A stretch of DNA of 64,000 bases from Hydrogenophaga crassostreae (lineage in GTDB: Bacteria; Pseudomonadota; Gammaproteobacteria; Burkholderiales; Burkholderiaceae_C): positions 4,391,501 through 4,455,500 of the forward strand of contig NZ_CP017476.1 in assembly GCF_001761385.1 (NCBI RefSeq), read 5' to 3'. Made by a program: the position numbers and the translations under genes. The notes below the pieces were generated by a model. The model saw only the letters and a list, made by a program, of their open reading frames with translations, was not told the DNA's origin and did no database searches. Shown one piece after another: positions 34,394 through 43,619 of this stretch. The first letter of the stretch is position 1; every line of letters starts with the position of its first letter.

Positions 34394-35692
34394 TTACACC
34401 CCCAACTGGTCCCGCATCTGGTACCACAGCGCACCGATGGCCGTGAAGGGCACGCGGAACAGGCGCCCGCCGGGGAACGGGTGGTGCGGCAGGCGGGAGA
34501 AGGCGCCAAAACGGGAGGCGTCGCCCTTGATCGCTTCGCCCAAAACGCGGCCAATCAGGTGGGTGAAGGTGATGCCGTGGCCAGAGCAGCCCTGGGAGTA
34601 ATAGATGTTGGGCGCGAGCGTGCCCACTTGCGGCATGCGCGAGAGGGTAAGCAGGAAGTTGCCGGTCCAGCCGAAATCCACCTTCACATCCTTGAGCTGG
34701 GGAAACACTTTTTCCATTTGCGGGCGAATGAGCGAAGTGACTTCTTTAGGATCGCGTGCGCCGTAAACCACGCCGCCGCCAAACAGCATGCGTTTGTCGG
34801 CCGTGAGGCGGAAGTAGTCGAGCAGGAAGTTGTTGTCTTCCACGCAGTGGTCCGAAGGAACCAGCTCGTCGGCCAGTGCGCCCAGCGGCTCGGTGGTGAT
34901 GATCTGGGTGCCGCAGGGCATGGACTTGGCGGCCAGTTTGGGCTCCAGATCGCCGATGTACGCGTTGCAGGCCACGATCACGTAGCGGGCACGCACGTTG
35001 CCCTGCGCGGTGCGCACGGTGGCGGGCTCGCCACGCTCGATCTTCACCACGGCGCAGTGCTCATAGATGGTTCCACCCAGGCTTTCCAGCGCGGTGGCTT
35101 CGCCCAGCGCCAGATTGAGCGGATGGAAATGGCCACCGGTGGGGTCGATGAGCAAGGCGCTGTAGCGGTCGGTGTTGACGTATTGGCGCACGTCGGCCGG
35201 GGTGTCAACGAGGGTCAAACCCGGGTGTCCGAGCTTCTCCCATAGCTTTTTCTGCTCGACCAGGCCTTTGGCCTTGCGCGGGCTGATGGCAGAGAAAATG
35301 CCGCCATCTTTCAGGTCGCAGTCGATGTTGTACTTGGCGACCCGCTCGCGGATCACCTGAGCGCCTTCAAACATCATGCCCGCCAGCGGCGCGGCCACGG
35401 CCTTGCCATAGCTGCGCTCGATCACGTCGATGTCGCGCGAAAAGCTGTGCACAATCTGCCCGCCGTTACGCCCCGAGGCACCCCAGCCCACGCGGGCCTG
35501 CTCCAGGATCACCACCTTCATCCCTGCTTCGGCCAGGGCAATGCCGGCGGACAGGCCGGTGTAACCCCCGCCCACGATGCAGACGTCGGCCTCGGTGCTG
35601 CCCTGCAGAGGTGGGCGCTCGGGCGACGGGTTGGCCGAATGGGCGTAATAAGAAGGGGCGTGGGACGTATCGTTTTGTGCGGCAGCGACCAT
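34394..35692 (-). CDS. FAD-dependent oxidoreductase (DAO family, PuuB-like)
   Basis: A 432-residue D-amino-acid-oxidase-family enzyme. The FAD motif VGGGYTGLSAGIALAEAG lies at 40-57, with Glu at the end of the next strand, and GWGASGRNGGQIVHSFS follows. It is of the gamma-glutamylputrescine oxidase/YgaF type that oxidises amines or amino acids to aldehydes. The start MVAAAQND at 35692 has GGAGGCC immediately upstream; a longer frame to 35839 does not look like protein. Its substrate is not established by neighbours. Confidence 0.85.
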   Translation of the reverse strand: MVAAAQNDTSHAPSYYAHSANPSPERPPLQGSTEADVCIVGGGYTGLSAGIALAEAGMKVVILEQARVGWGASGRNGGQIVHSFSRDIDVIERSYGKAVAAPLAGMMFEGAQVIRERVAKYNIDCDLKDGGIFSAISPRKAKGLVEQKKLWEKLGHPGLTLVDTPADVRQYVNTDRYSALLIDPTGGHFHPLNLALGEATALESLGGTIYEHCAVVKIERGEPATVRTAQGNVRARYVIVACNAYIGDLEPKLAAKSMPCGTQIITTEPLGALADELVPSDHCVEDNNFLLDYFRLTADKRMLFGGGVVYGARDPKEVTSLIRPQMEKVFPQLKDVKVDFGWTGNFLLTLSRMPQVGTLAPNIYYSQGCSGHGITFTHLIGRVLGEAIKGDASRFGAFSRLPHHPFPGGRLFRVPFTAIGALWYQMRDQLGV

Positions 35693-35844
35693 GAGGCCTC
35701 CGGGAATTGGGCGGGCGGGCCATCGGCGCGACGGTGAGTCTGCGCGACAGCCTCTGAGGATTCTCGAGAGTATGGACGCAGCGGGCCGCGCCCACAGGTC
35801 CAGTCCAGCCCTCGGTCGACCACCCACTCGAGTGGCCACCCGGC

Positions 35845-36366
<522 letters not shown>

Positions 36367-36460
36367 GGTGCGACCTTGTGTTGAATGGAAACAGCCAGTC
36401 TAAGAATCCATAGGCATAAACACAATGACGCTCAAGTGATGGCATTGATAAAATTTGCTT

Positions 36461-37354
36461 ATGCTGAATCCACAATGGCTGCGCACCTTTTCCACCCTGG
36501 TGGAGCTGAGCAACTTCACCCGCACTGCAGAACGACTGGACCTGACACAGGCGGCGGTCAGCCAGCACGTGCAGCGGCTGGAAGAACGCCTGGGCTTGCT
36601 GCTGATCCGGCGCCCGCGCCAAATCGAGCTCACGCCGGCGGGTCATGCGCTGCTGGCCTATTGCGCCGAGGTCACCGCCGCAGACCAGCGGCTGCAGCAG
36701 CAGCTGTCAGCGACCGATGGCGAACAGGGTGAGGTGAGCCTGATCACCCCGGGCAGCATCGGCCTGGCGCTGCACCACCACCTGCTCGACATCCAGCAAG
36801 ACTTGCCCGGTCTGAGCATTCGCCACCGCTTCGCGCCAGACGCCGATGTGCTGGCCGCCGTGCTGGAGAACCGTTTTGACCTCGGCCTGGCCACCCTCAA
36901 GCCAGCGGATGCACGCTTGAAGGTGGTGCGGTTTGCGCAAGAACCGCTGGAGCTGGTGGTGCCGGCGGGCCTGGCGGTCAACACCTGGGCCGATCTGGAG
37001 CGCCTGGGCTTCATCGACCACCCCGACGGCCAGGCCATGGCCGGGCGGCTGCTGAGCCGCCGATTCCCCGGCAGCCCGGGCGCGCACCGCTTGCCCTGCC
37101 GGGGCTTCACCAACCAGATCAGCCTGATTCTCGACCCCGTGGCGCGGGGCCTGGGCTTCAGCGTGTTGCCGCGTTATGCCCGCCTGGCGTTTGCGCAGCC
37201 CGAGCGCATACAGGTGATCGAAGGCGCGCCGCAGGTGGTGGACACCCTCTGGCTGTTGCACCGCGCCGAATGGCCTCTTTCGGCAAGGGCACAAACGGTG
37301 TTGCAACGCCTCAAGCCACATTTCGAACCCGACGCCTTGCAGCCACCCGGCTGA
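36461..37354 (+). CDS. LysR-family transcriptional regulator
   Basis: A 297-residue LysR regulator starting MLNPQWLRTFSTLVELSNFTRTAERLDLTQAAVSQHVQRLEERLG, a textbook helix-turn-helix. The effector domain follows from about 90. A TTG six bases upstream is possible but the ATG is preferred. It is divergent from the VOC protein gene. Ligand unknown. Confidence 0.87.
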   Translation: MLNPQWLRTFSTLVELSNFTRTAERLDLTQAAVSQHVQRLEERLGLLLIRRPRQIELTPAGHALLAYCAEVTAADQRLQQQLSATDGEQGEVSLITPGSIGLALHHHLLDIQQDLPGLSIRHRFAPDADVLAAVLENRFDLGLATLKPADARLKVVRFAQEPLELVVPAGLAVNTWADLERLGFIDHPDGQAMAGRLLSRRFPGSPGAHRLPCRGFTNQISLILDPVARGLGFSVLPRYARLAFAQPERIQVIEGAPQVVDTLWLLHRAEWPLSARAQTVLQRLKPHFEPDALQPPG

Positions 37355-37433
37355 CGCCCTCAGGCCAGCAGGCGCAGGGTTCGCAGGGCGCAAGCGGCCA
37401 TGACAACCCGGCGACCAACAGGATTGGGCAAAG

Positions 37434-37757
37434 GTGACCCTGTTCACACGCTCACCGGGCAAAGAAGCCGATGCCCGCGCCCTGGGCGCCGACCACAGCC
37501 CCTCTGCCGCCACGCAGTTTGAACCGATCATCGACACCTTGCCCATGGCGCTCAAACGCAGGGCCGTGGCTGGCTCACTGATCGGTGGCATCGCCGAAAC
37601 GCAGGAAATGCTCGATTTCTGCGGCCAACACGGCATCACGGCAGACATCGAGATGATCAAGATTCAGGACATCAATGCCGCCTTTGAGCGCGTGCTCAAG
37701 AGCGATGTGAAATACCGCTTTGTGATCGACATGGCGTCGCTGAAAGAGGCGGCCTGA
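37434..37757 (+). pseudogene. remnant of a zinc-type alcohol dehydrogenase
   Basis: Starting at a GTG, the frame reads TLFTRSPGKEADARALGADH, then a stretch ending DTLPMALKRRAVAGSLIGGI, then DIEMIKIQDINAAFERVLKSDVKYRFVIDMASLK. These are C-terminal pieces of a YahK/AdhA-type NADP-dependent alcohol dehydrogenase (normally about 350 residues). The N-terminal 200 residues including the zinc site are missing, and about 40 residues appear deleted between DTLP and MALKRR. The frame is intact but the protein cannot be functional as a dehydrogenase. It lies just downstream of a LysR gene. Confidence 0.75.
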
Positions 37758-37838
37758 AGGGCCACCGACACGCCACCGGCAGGTGTGGCGCCGGTTGGGT
37801 CGGAAAGCTGGACCACAAAGACGGCCAGCAAATCCGGT

Positions 37839-38498
37839 TCAGCGGCGCGATGCCTCGCGCTCCAGGTAGCCCAGGCAGAGAGACACCAATTGCCCACGCA
37901 AGGCGCGCAACAGCTTGGGTGGTGCACTGCCTTCCAGCATGGCCCGGGTGGGGCCTACCATGGCGGCGGAGAACATATAGGCCGTCAGGGCAAGGTCGTC
38001 GAAGCGTGCGTCGGCAGCGGTGTCCAGCATGGCCGACAGGTCTGCGTTGCTGCGCAGGCCAACCGACTTCACCAGTTCGACGGTGTCCAGCTCACTGGCC
38101 ACCCGGTACAGCGCGCGCGCCTCGTCCACCCGCTCGGTCTTCACCCGCACAAAGGCCTCGACCACCACGTTCACCATGGTGGCCAAGGGTGCGTGATGCA
38201 CCGAGCGGGCGGCTACTTCAACGGCATCGCCAACCCGGCTCAAATGCCGTTGCAGCACGGCGTACAACAGCGCCTGCTTGTTGGGAAAGTACTGGTACAG
38301 CGTACCGACCGAAACCCCGGCCCGCTCGGCAACACGGGTGGTGGTTAGGCGCGGCACGCCTTCGCTCAGCAAAACCTGAATAGCGGCCTCGAAGACCGCG
38401 TCCACGGTGACCAGAGACCGCGCCTGCTGCGCCTGTTTACGGGGCTTCAAGGCCCTGGGGGTTGGCATGGACATATGCGAATTCAAATTCTGAAGCAT
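37839..38498 (-). CDS. TetR-family transcriptional regulator
   Basis: A 219-residue TetR regulator. Helix-turn-helix: LSEGVPRLTTTRVAERAGVSVGTLYQYFPNKQALLYAVL. The effector domain follows. The start may be ATG at 38498, or 38474 (MSMPTPRALK); the first overlaps a palindrome. It is divergent from an SDR gene, 42 bp away, and very likely represses it. Confidence 0.85.
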   Translation of the reverse strand: MLQNLNSHMSMPTPRALKPRKQAQQARSLVTVDAVFEAAIQVLLSEGVPRLTTTRVAERAGVSVGTLYQYFPNKQALLYAVLQRHLSRVGDAVEVAARSVHHAPLATMVNVVVEAFVRVKTERVDEARALYRVASELDTVELVKSVGLRSNADLSAMLDTAADARFDDLALTAYMFSAAMVGPTRAMLEGSAPPKLLRALRGQLVSLCLGYLEREASRR

Positions 38499-38513
38499 TC
38501 TTCATATTATGAA
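38491..38513. promoter_or_regulatory. candidate TetR operator between the TetR and SDR genes
   Basis: TTCATA-T-TATGAA (38501-38513) is a perfect inverted repeat with a one-base centre. An overlapping TGAAG-CATT-CTTCA (38491-38504) is imperfect. Such a palindrome in a short divergent gap is the expected operator of the adjacent TetR protein. Confidence 0.5.
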
Positions 38514-38540
38514 CACATCCACCAACAACACCAGACTGTC

Positions 38541-39482
38541 ATGTCCACATATCTCATCACCGGCGCCACCTCTGGCCTGGGCCTGCAGGTAGCCCTGCGC
38601 TTGGCCCGACAAGGCGGGCACCAACTCGTCTTGCCGGTACGCAACCCCAGTCGAGGCGCGGCGCTTGTGCAGGCTTTGCATACGACCGATCCTGTTCGCG
38701 TGTCCACACCGAGCATCGACCTGTCTTCGCTGCGCAGCGTGGCTGCATTTTTGAACACCTTCAACGCGGACACGAAAACGAAGCTCGACGGCATGCTGCT
38801 GAATGCCGGGGTGCAGTCCAGTGGCCAACTGGGGTTCACGCAAGACGGTATCGAGAGCAGCTTTGCAGTGAACCACCTAGCGTCCTTCTTCTTGGCCCAA
38901 GGTTTGCTAGAACACCTCAAGCCCGGCGCATTCGTCGGATGGACTTCCAGCGGCACACACGATCCGAACGAAACCGCTGCACGCATGGGAGGGTTCAGGG
39001 GCGCTCGCTACAGCAGCGCGACCCAATTGGCAATGGGGGAGTTGCGACCCGGCACGTCGGCTGCGCAAGCCTGCAAGGACGCGTACGCCACGTCCAAGCT
39101 GTGCAACATTGTTTGCGCCCGCGCATTCGCCGAACGCTATCCGGGCAAGGCCCAATTTTTCTCGTTCGATCCCGGGTTGATGCCCGGCACCGGCCTGAGC
39201 CGCGAGCATGGGGCAGCGGCCCAATGGGTATGGCGCAACGTGCTGCCGCGTCTGGCGCCCCTGCTTCCAGGGACCAGCACACCGGCGAAATCCTCGGCCA
39301 TTTTGGTGCAATTGCTCACCGGACAACTGCTTGCGTCGTACAACGGCGCGTATTTCAGGCACACAGGAGCGCAGGAAGAGCCGGCAGCACCGGCCACCGA
39401 GGCATGGGTGGCACAAGATTTGATAACCACGAGCCACGCGCTTGTGGCGCCGTTTCTCGCGGCGGCGAAAGAAACGGCTTGA
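38541..39482 (+). CDS. short-chain dehydrogenase/reductase
   Basis: A 313-residue SDR of the WWOX/retinol-dehydrogenase-like type. The cofactor motif is TGATSGLGLQVA near residue 8. The catalytic motif is Tyr-x-x-x-Lys in DAYATSKLCN (about 178-182), with Ser in WTSSGTH. The start ATG at 38541 gives MSTYLITG; a longer frame was rejected. It is probably repressed by the divergent TetR. Substrate unknown. Confidence 0.85.
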   Translation: MSTYLITGATSGLGLQVALRLARQGGHQLVLPVRNPSRGAALVQALHTTDPVRVSTPSIDLSSLRSVAAFLNTFNADTKTKLDGMLLNAGVQSSGQLGFTQDGIESSFAVNHLASFFLAQGLLEHLKPGAFVGWTSSGTHDPNETAARMGGFRGARYSSATQLAMGELRPGTSAAQACKDAYATSKLCNIVCARAFAERYPGKAQFFSFDPGLMPGTGLSREHGAAAQWVWRNVLPRLAPLLPGTSTPAKSSAILVQLLTGQLLASYNGAYFRHTGAQEEPAAPATEAWVAQDLITTSHALVAPFLAAAKETA

Positions 39483-39687
39483 GGCGCACAGCGAAGGCGT
39501 GCCGACCCGAGCCTGCTGGCATGCAGTGGCTTGGCTCTGGGCCTGTTGTCCAAACCACCCCCCACCGCTATGACGGTCACCATGTGCCTGAAGCTCTGCG
39601 TGCCCAAACACTCCGCCCCGGCTCACCGGGCGCGTGTTGGCAGCGCGGGCGTGTTCGACAGCTTCGCCCAGCCGCAAAAGACCATAG

Positions 39688-39727
39688 AAAAAGCCCGCCT
39701 TTCTTGCGAAAGGCGGGCTTGTCTTTT
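39688..39727. terminator. bidirectional intrinsic terminator downstream of tRNA-Arg
   Basis: AAGCCCGCCTTT (39691-39702), a six-base loop, then AAAGGCGGGCTT (39709-39720) forms a perfect 12-bp stem. On the minus strand it is followed by a T-run, on the plus by GTCTTTTT. It would end the tRNA transcript and may also terminate the rightward SDR transcript. Confidence 0.85.
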
Positions 39728-39804
39728 TGGTGCGGCTGGCAGGAATTGAACCCACGACCCCTTGGTTCGTAGCCAAGTACTCTATCCAGCTGAGCTACAG
39801 CCGC
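39728..39804 (-). tRNA. tRNA-Arg (ACG anticodon)
   Basis: Read on the minus strand, a 77-base cloverleaf: acceptor arm GCGGCTG pairs with CAGCCGC, followed by A and an encoded CCA; the D arm is GCTCAGCTGGATAGAGT; the anticodon stem CTTGG/CCAAG encloses CTACGAA, giving anticodon ACG (wobble A to inosine; decodes CGN arginine); the T arm GTGGGTTCAATTC is intact. A -10-like TAGAAT lies upstream on the minus strand (about 39815-39820). Confidence 0.95.
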
Positions 39805-40190
39805 TAAGCCTTCTATTCTATGCTGGAAAATGCGAATTCGACGCAATGGGCGAATGATTTTGACCCTAACCCGCGGCTTGCTCAAGCGACGCTGACTGTG
39901 CAACCGCCTCGGGCTATGATCCGCTCATGCGCGCCCAACCCAAACCCCGCCCCTGCGAAACCCCGGTACTCCGGCTGGTGACGTTGCGCGCGTGCTGGGC
40001 GGGCAAGTCAGGCCAGTTGGCGGGCAAGACGGAGCGTTACTGCCCCGGTCTGGCCGCAGACCACTGAGCCCGGCGACCGCCCTCCATCTTCTCCCATTGC
40101 GCAATTCAGGTCACCGGGCACCCACCCTGCGCTGACCCTGTGCCCCGCTCCTTTTGAGTCGGGCGCGCCACCTTCGCATTGGAATACCCC
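39805..40190. other. 386-bp intergenic region between tRNA-Arg and an Rnk-like gene
   Basis: This holds the tRNA promoter at its left end and the upstream region of the Rnk-like gene at its right end. A 46-codon open frame (39927-40067) has no family resemblance and is not called. Nothing else recognisable. Confidence 0.5.
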
Positions 40191-40610
40191 ATGAACGCCC
40201 ACATTTCTGAACGTGTGCTCACCGAGCTCGACCACACCCGCCTGAGCAAAATCGCCCGCTCGCCCTCCTCGCTCCTGCCCGACACCGTCCTGGATCCGTT
40301 GCAAGATCTGTTGATCGATGCCCACATCGTGCGTTCGCGCGAAGTGCGCGACGACATCGTCACGATGTACTCCCAGATTGAGGTGCGGTTGAACGAGAGT
40401 CAGGAGCTGAGCAAAATCGCGCTGTGTTATCCGGACGACGCCGAGCCAACCAGCGGCTTTGTCTCGGTGCTCTCGCCCATGGGCCTCGCGCTGCTCGGAC
40501 TGACCCTTGGCCAGACCGCTCACTGGAAGAGCCCAACAGGTGCGGCCATGACCGCGACAGTAGAAGGCATCCTGTTCCAGCCCGAGGCAACAGGCGACTA
40601 TGTGACCTGA
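40191..40610 (+). CDS. Rnk/GreA-like nucleoside diphosphate kinase regulator
   Basis: A 139-residue cytoplasmic protein. The C-terminal GreA/GreB-like FKBP-type domain is visible from about 50: VTMYSQIEVRLN, KIALCYPDDAEPTSGFVSVLSPMGLALLGL and PEATGDYVT. It has the short N-terminal helix of Rnk-type regulators that bind RNA polymerase without a long coiled coil. The start ATG at 40191 is preferred to a codon 12 bases upstream. Confidence 0.85.
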   Translation: MNAHISERVLTELDHTRLSKIARSPSSLLPDTVLDPLQDLLIDAHIVRSREVRDDIVTMYSQIEVRLNESQELSKIALCYPDDAEPTSGFVSVLSPMGLALLGLTLGQTAHWKSPTGAAMTATVEGILFQPEATGDYVT

Positions 40611-40638
40611 GGCGCGAGCAAACCGAATCCCAAGGTCG

Positions 40639-42588
40639 TCAGGCCAGCAGCACGCCCACCCGCTGATGCAGGCCTGCGGGCGTCACCGAGATCGCGTCTG
40701 CTGGCGCGCCCACATTCAGGCCCACCCGGTTGAACCAACCGCGCCGAAACGGGCGCACCATGGCCGTTTGCTCGCCATCGAGCGTTTCTACCCGACTGAA
40801 AAACGAGCCCCAGAGGTTGTTGAGCGCCATGGGAATCACGGGTACGGCCACTCCGTCGGCCTGTGCCCGCTCCAGAATTTTCATGATGCCACCTTTGAAG
40901 GGCTGCAACTTGCCATCTTTGGTGATCGCTCCTTCAGGAAAAATGGCCAGCAAGTCACCTTCTCGCAGCACTTGGGCCGCCGCTTCAAAAGCCGTTTCGT
41001 AGGCTTGAGGATCTTCCTGCTGCGGCGCAATCGGAATCGCCCGGGCAAGCTTGAAGAGCCAGCCCAAAACAGGTACCTTGAAAATGCGGTGGTCCATCAG
41101 GAACCGAATTGGCCGGGGGCTGGCCGCCATCAGCAACACAGCATCAACAAAGCTCACATGGTTGCATACCAGCACAGCGGCGCCCCGGGATGGAATGTGT
41201 TCATCGCCCTGCACCTTGAAACGGTAGACAAAGCGCGACGCCACCCATGCCACAAAGCGCAGCAGGTATTCCGGCACCAGCATGAAGATGTAAAACGCGA
41301 CCACTGCGTTGGCCAGGCCCACAAACAGGAACATCTGCGGAATGGTGAAGCCCGCTCCGAGCAGGGCACCAGCAAGCAAGGCGCTGGCAATCATGAAAAG
41401 CGCGTTCAAGATGTTGTTGGCGGCGATGATGCGGGCGCGATGGGTAGGCTGGCTGCGCATCTGGATCAGGGCGTACATGGGCACGCTGTAAAGACCGGCA
41501 AACAAGCTCAGCAAGGCCAGATCAGCCAACACGCGCCAGTGGGCGGTATCGGCAACGAAGGCCCCCAGACCCAGGCCGCTGGCGGGCGGAAGACCACGGG
41601 TTGCAAAGTACAGATCGACCGAAAACACACTCATACCGATGGCGCCCACCGGGACAAGGCCGATCTCCACATGGCGCCGGCTCAAGACCTCGCAAAGCAA
41701 CGAGCCGGTGCCGATTCCGATGGAGAACACCACCAGCAACAACGACGCCACCTGTTCGTCACCATGCAACACATCCTTCGCAAAGGCGGGGAACAGGCTC
41801 AGGAACACCGCTCCGAAGAACCACATCCAGCTGATACCCAACACCGAGCGAAACACCACAGGCGTCTGGCGCGCAAGTTTCAGATTGGCCCAGGTTTCGG
41901 TCAGCGGGTTCCAGTTGATCTTGAGGCTGCCGTCCATGGCTGGAGACGCCGGGATGTGGTGTGAAGCCACCCGGCCAAGAATGGCCAGACCGACGCATGT
42001 AAAGCCCACATGGTGGGCACCAATTTCCGGTACCGCGATGATCAAGCCACCAGCCACATTGCCCAGCAAGATGGCTACAAAAGTCCCCATCTCGACCATG
42101 CCGTTGCCCCCCGTGAGTTCGCGCTCGCTCAGGTGTTGCGGCAGGTAGGCAAACTTGACCGGGCCAAACACGGTGGACTGCAGACCCATCAGAAAAATGC
42201 ACGCCAGCAACACTGGAATGTTGTCAATGAAAAAACCCAGCGCCGCGATGGCCATGATGCCGACCTCGGCGCGTTTGAGCCAGATGATCATCTGGCGCCG
42301 GTCGAGCTTGTCGGCCAGCTGACCGCTGGTCGCAGAGAACAACAAAAAGGGCAAGATGAACAGTGCGCCAATCACCAGGCCGGCCAGATCGGCAGGAAGC
42401 CACTGCACCTGCAACTGGTACGTAACCAACACCGTAAACGCAAACTTGAACAGGTTGTCGTTTGCGGCGCCCAGAAATTGCGTCCAGAAAAACGGCGCAA
42501 AGCGGCGCTGGCCCATGAGGGCGAACTGACCGCCCTCCGGATGTGCAGTTGCAGCTGGCATCTCGGGGTTTGCGATGGTGTGACTCAT
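40639..42588 (-). CDS. MFS lysophospholipid transporter-acyltransferase fusion (LplT-Aas-like)
   Basis: A 649-residue fusion. Residues about 25-430 are a 12-helix MFS domain (ADKLDRRQ loop, NDNLFKFAF near the start as in LplT). Residues about 440-640 are a PlsC-type acyltransferase with NHVSFVDAV (HX4D, about 476) and FPEGAITKDG (about 549). E. coli uses separate LplT (flippase) and Aas (2-acyl-GPE acyltransferase/acyl-ACP synthetase); here the synthetase domain is absent. It would import lysophospholipid and re-acylate it at the inner membrane. It stands alone. Confidence 0.85.
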   Translation of the reverse strand: MSHTIANPEMPAATAHPEGGQFALMGQRRFAPFFWTQFLGAANDNLFKFAFTVLVTYQLQVQWLPADLAGLVIGALFILPFLLFSATSGQLADKLDRRQMIIWLKRAEVGIMAIAALGFFIDNIPVLLACIFLMGLQSTVFGPVKFAYLPQHLSERELTGGNGMVEMGTFVAILLGNVAGGLIIAVPEIGAHHVGFTCVGLAILGRVASHHIPASPAMDGSLKINWNPLTETWANLKLARQTPVVFRSVLGISWMWFFGAVFLSLFPAFAKDVLHGDEQVASLLLVVFSIGIGTGSLLCEVLSRRHVEIGLVPVGAIGMSVFSVDLYFATRGLPPASGLGLGAFVADTAHWRVLADLALLSLFAGLYSVPMYALIQMRSQPTHRARIIAANNILNALFMIASALLAGALLGAGFTIPQMFLFVGLANAVVAFYIFMLVPEYLLRFVAWVASRFVYRFKVQGDEHIPSRGAAVLVCNHVSFVDAVLLMAASPRPIRFLMDHRIFKVPVLGWLFKLARAIPIAPQQEDPQAYETAFEAAAQVLREGDLLAIFPEGAITKDGKLQPFKGGIMKILERAQADGVAVPVIPMALNNLWGSFFSRVETLDGEQTAMVRPFRRGWFNRVGLNVGAPADAISVTPAGLHQRVGVLLA

Positions 42589-42625
42589 GGTGCGGTATTC
42601 CTCTGTGCGTTCTTCTTATGGCCAC

Positions 42626-43549
42626 TCACTGCCGGGCTTCGGAGCCTCTGGCTTGCGCATTCTGCCGCATGGCCCTCATCACGGGCCAGGCGGCCAGCGC
42701 CGCCACCAGATGCTTGAGCGAATGCCCCGAAACCAGCCCCCCAGTCGCGTGAAACACGCCGGCATCACCCATTTCAAATGCCTTGGCCAGTGCATACAAG
42801 GCCAGCAGGCCCCCCAGCGACACACCCAGCGCCGTGGGCAAGGGCTTGCGAAGCGCGGCCCAGGCCATGAATGCCATGCCACCAAACTGCACAACAACCC
42901 AGGGCAGCACGTTGCCATGGACAAGGGGCATGACGGCCGACAAGCATCCCACCAGCAACATGGCCAGCAGGGTGTTGCGAGCGATCAGTGCGCCCACCCG
43001 CTCGGCCATGGCCAGTCCAAGCGCCCCGGCAAAAATGACCGCCATGCCCAGACGGTCAAACACAAGGCCCTGGGCATCGGGCGCCCAGTGGTAAACCGAA
43101 GAACCCACGGCGGTGAACACAAGGCCCCAGGAAAACACCCTGAGGGCTTGATACGTGTTGATGTGAAAGGCGGCAGCACCCGCGCGTTTGAGCACCGCAA
43201 GACCCCACCCCCCCACCAGAGCCAGGGGCGCATTGCTCAAGACGTCGAGCGCATTGGGAATGCCCGCCCAGGCACGCGCATCGACAAACGGATGACCGTG
43301 GGCAAAGAGATGACCATGACCATTGGGCGACAAGTTGACACCAACATAAGCGAGCAATGCCGGGCCAAAGAAGGCGGCCACCATCCACACCACCAGGGCC
43401 AGCCAGCCGCTGGTGCACAGGTGGCGCTGGGTCGGCGTGAGCGGCATGGCTTGGCCGGAAAGTGAATCTGCGTTTGATTTGACGGATGAGCTAAACACTG
43501 GCGAACTCCCAAAGACCGATAAGGAATGCGCCGCAGTGTGATCAGGCAT
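42626..43549 (-). CDS. CREST/ceramidase-like membrane protein
   Basis: About 307 residues with seven or eight hydrophobic segments. Ser-x-x-x-His (SSVYHWAP), an Asp a few residues on (VFDRLGM) and a C-terminal HSLKH (H-x3-H) fit the metal-binding pattern of the CREST superfamily of membrane hydrolases (alkaline ceramidase/PAQR). Start unsettled: ATG at 43549 overlaps the divergent gene region by a few bases; ATG at 43447 (MPLTPTQRHL) is a plausible shorter one. Substrate would be a lipid amide; inferred. Confidence 0.6.
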   Translation of the reverse strand: MPDHTAAHSLSVFGSSPVFSSSVKSNADSLSGQAMPLTPTQRHLCTSGWLALVVWMVAAFFGPALLAYVGVNLSPNGHGHLFAHGHPFVDARAWAGIPNALDVLSNAPLALVGGWGLAVLKRAGAAAFHINTYQALRVFSWGLVFTAVGSSVYHWAPDAQGLVFDRLGMAVIFAGALGLAMAERVGALIARNTLLAMLLVGCLSAVMPLVHGNVLPWVVVQFGGMAFMAWAALRKPLPTALGVSLGGLLALYALAKAFEMGDAGVFHATGGLVSGHSLKHLVAALAAWPVMRAMRQNAQARGSEARQ

Positions 43550-43619
43550 GTACCTAAATGGATTCGATTTCCGATACAGTTGGGACTCAGAACACCACCA
43601 GTATCAAAAAACAATACCC

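Noticed and set aside
39927..40067. 46-codon open frame next to tRNA-Arg
   Set aside because: No family resemblance, no ribosome binding site and Arg/Pro/Cys-rich composition; kept as intergenic.
40639..42588. Aas-type full acyl-ACP synthetase
   Set aside because: Only MFS and PlsC domains are visible; no AMP-binding motif occurs in the chain.
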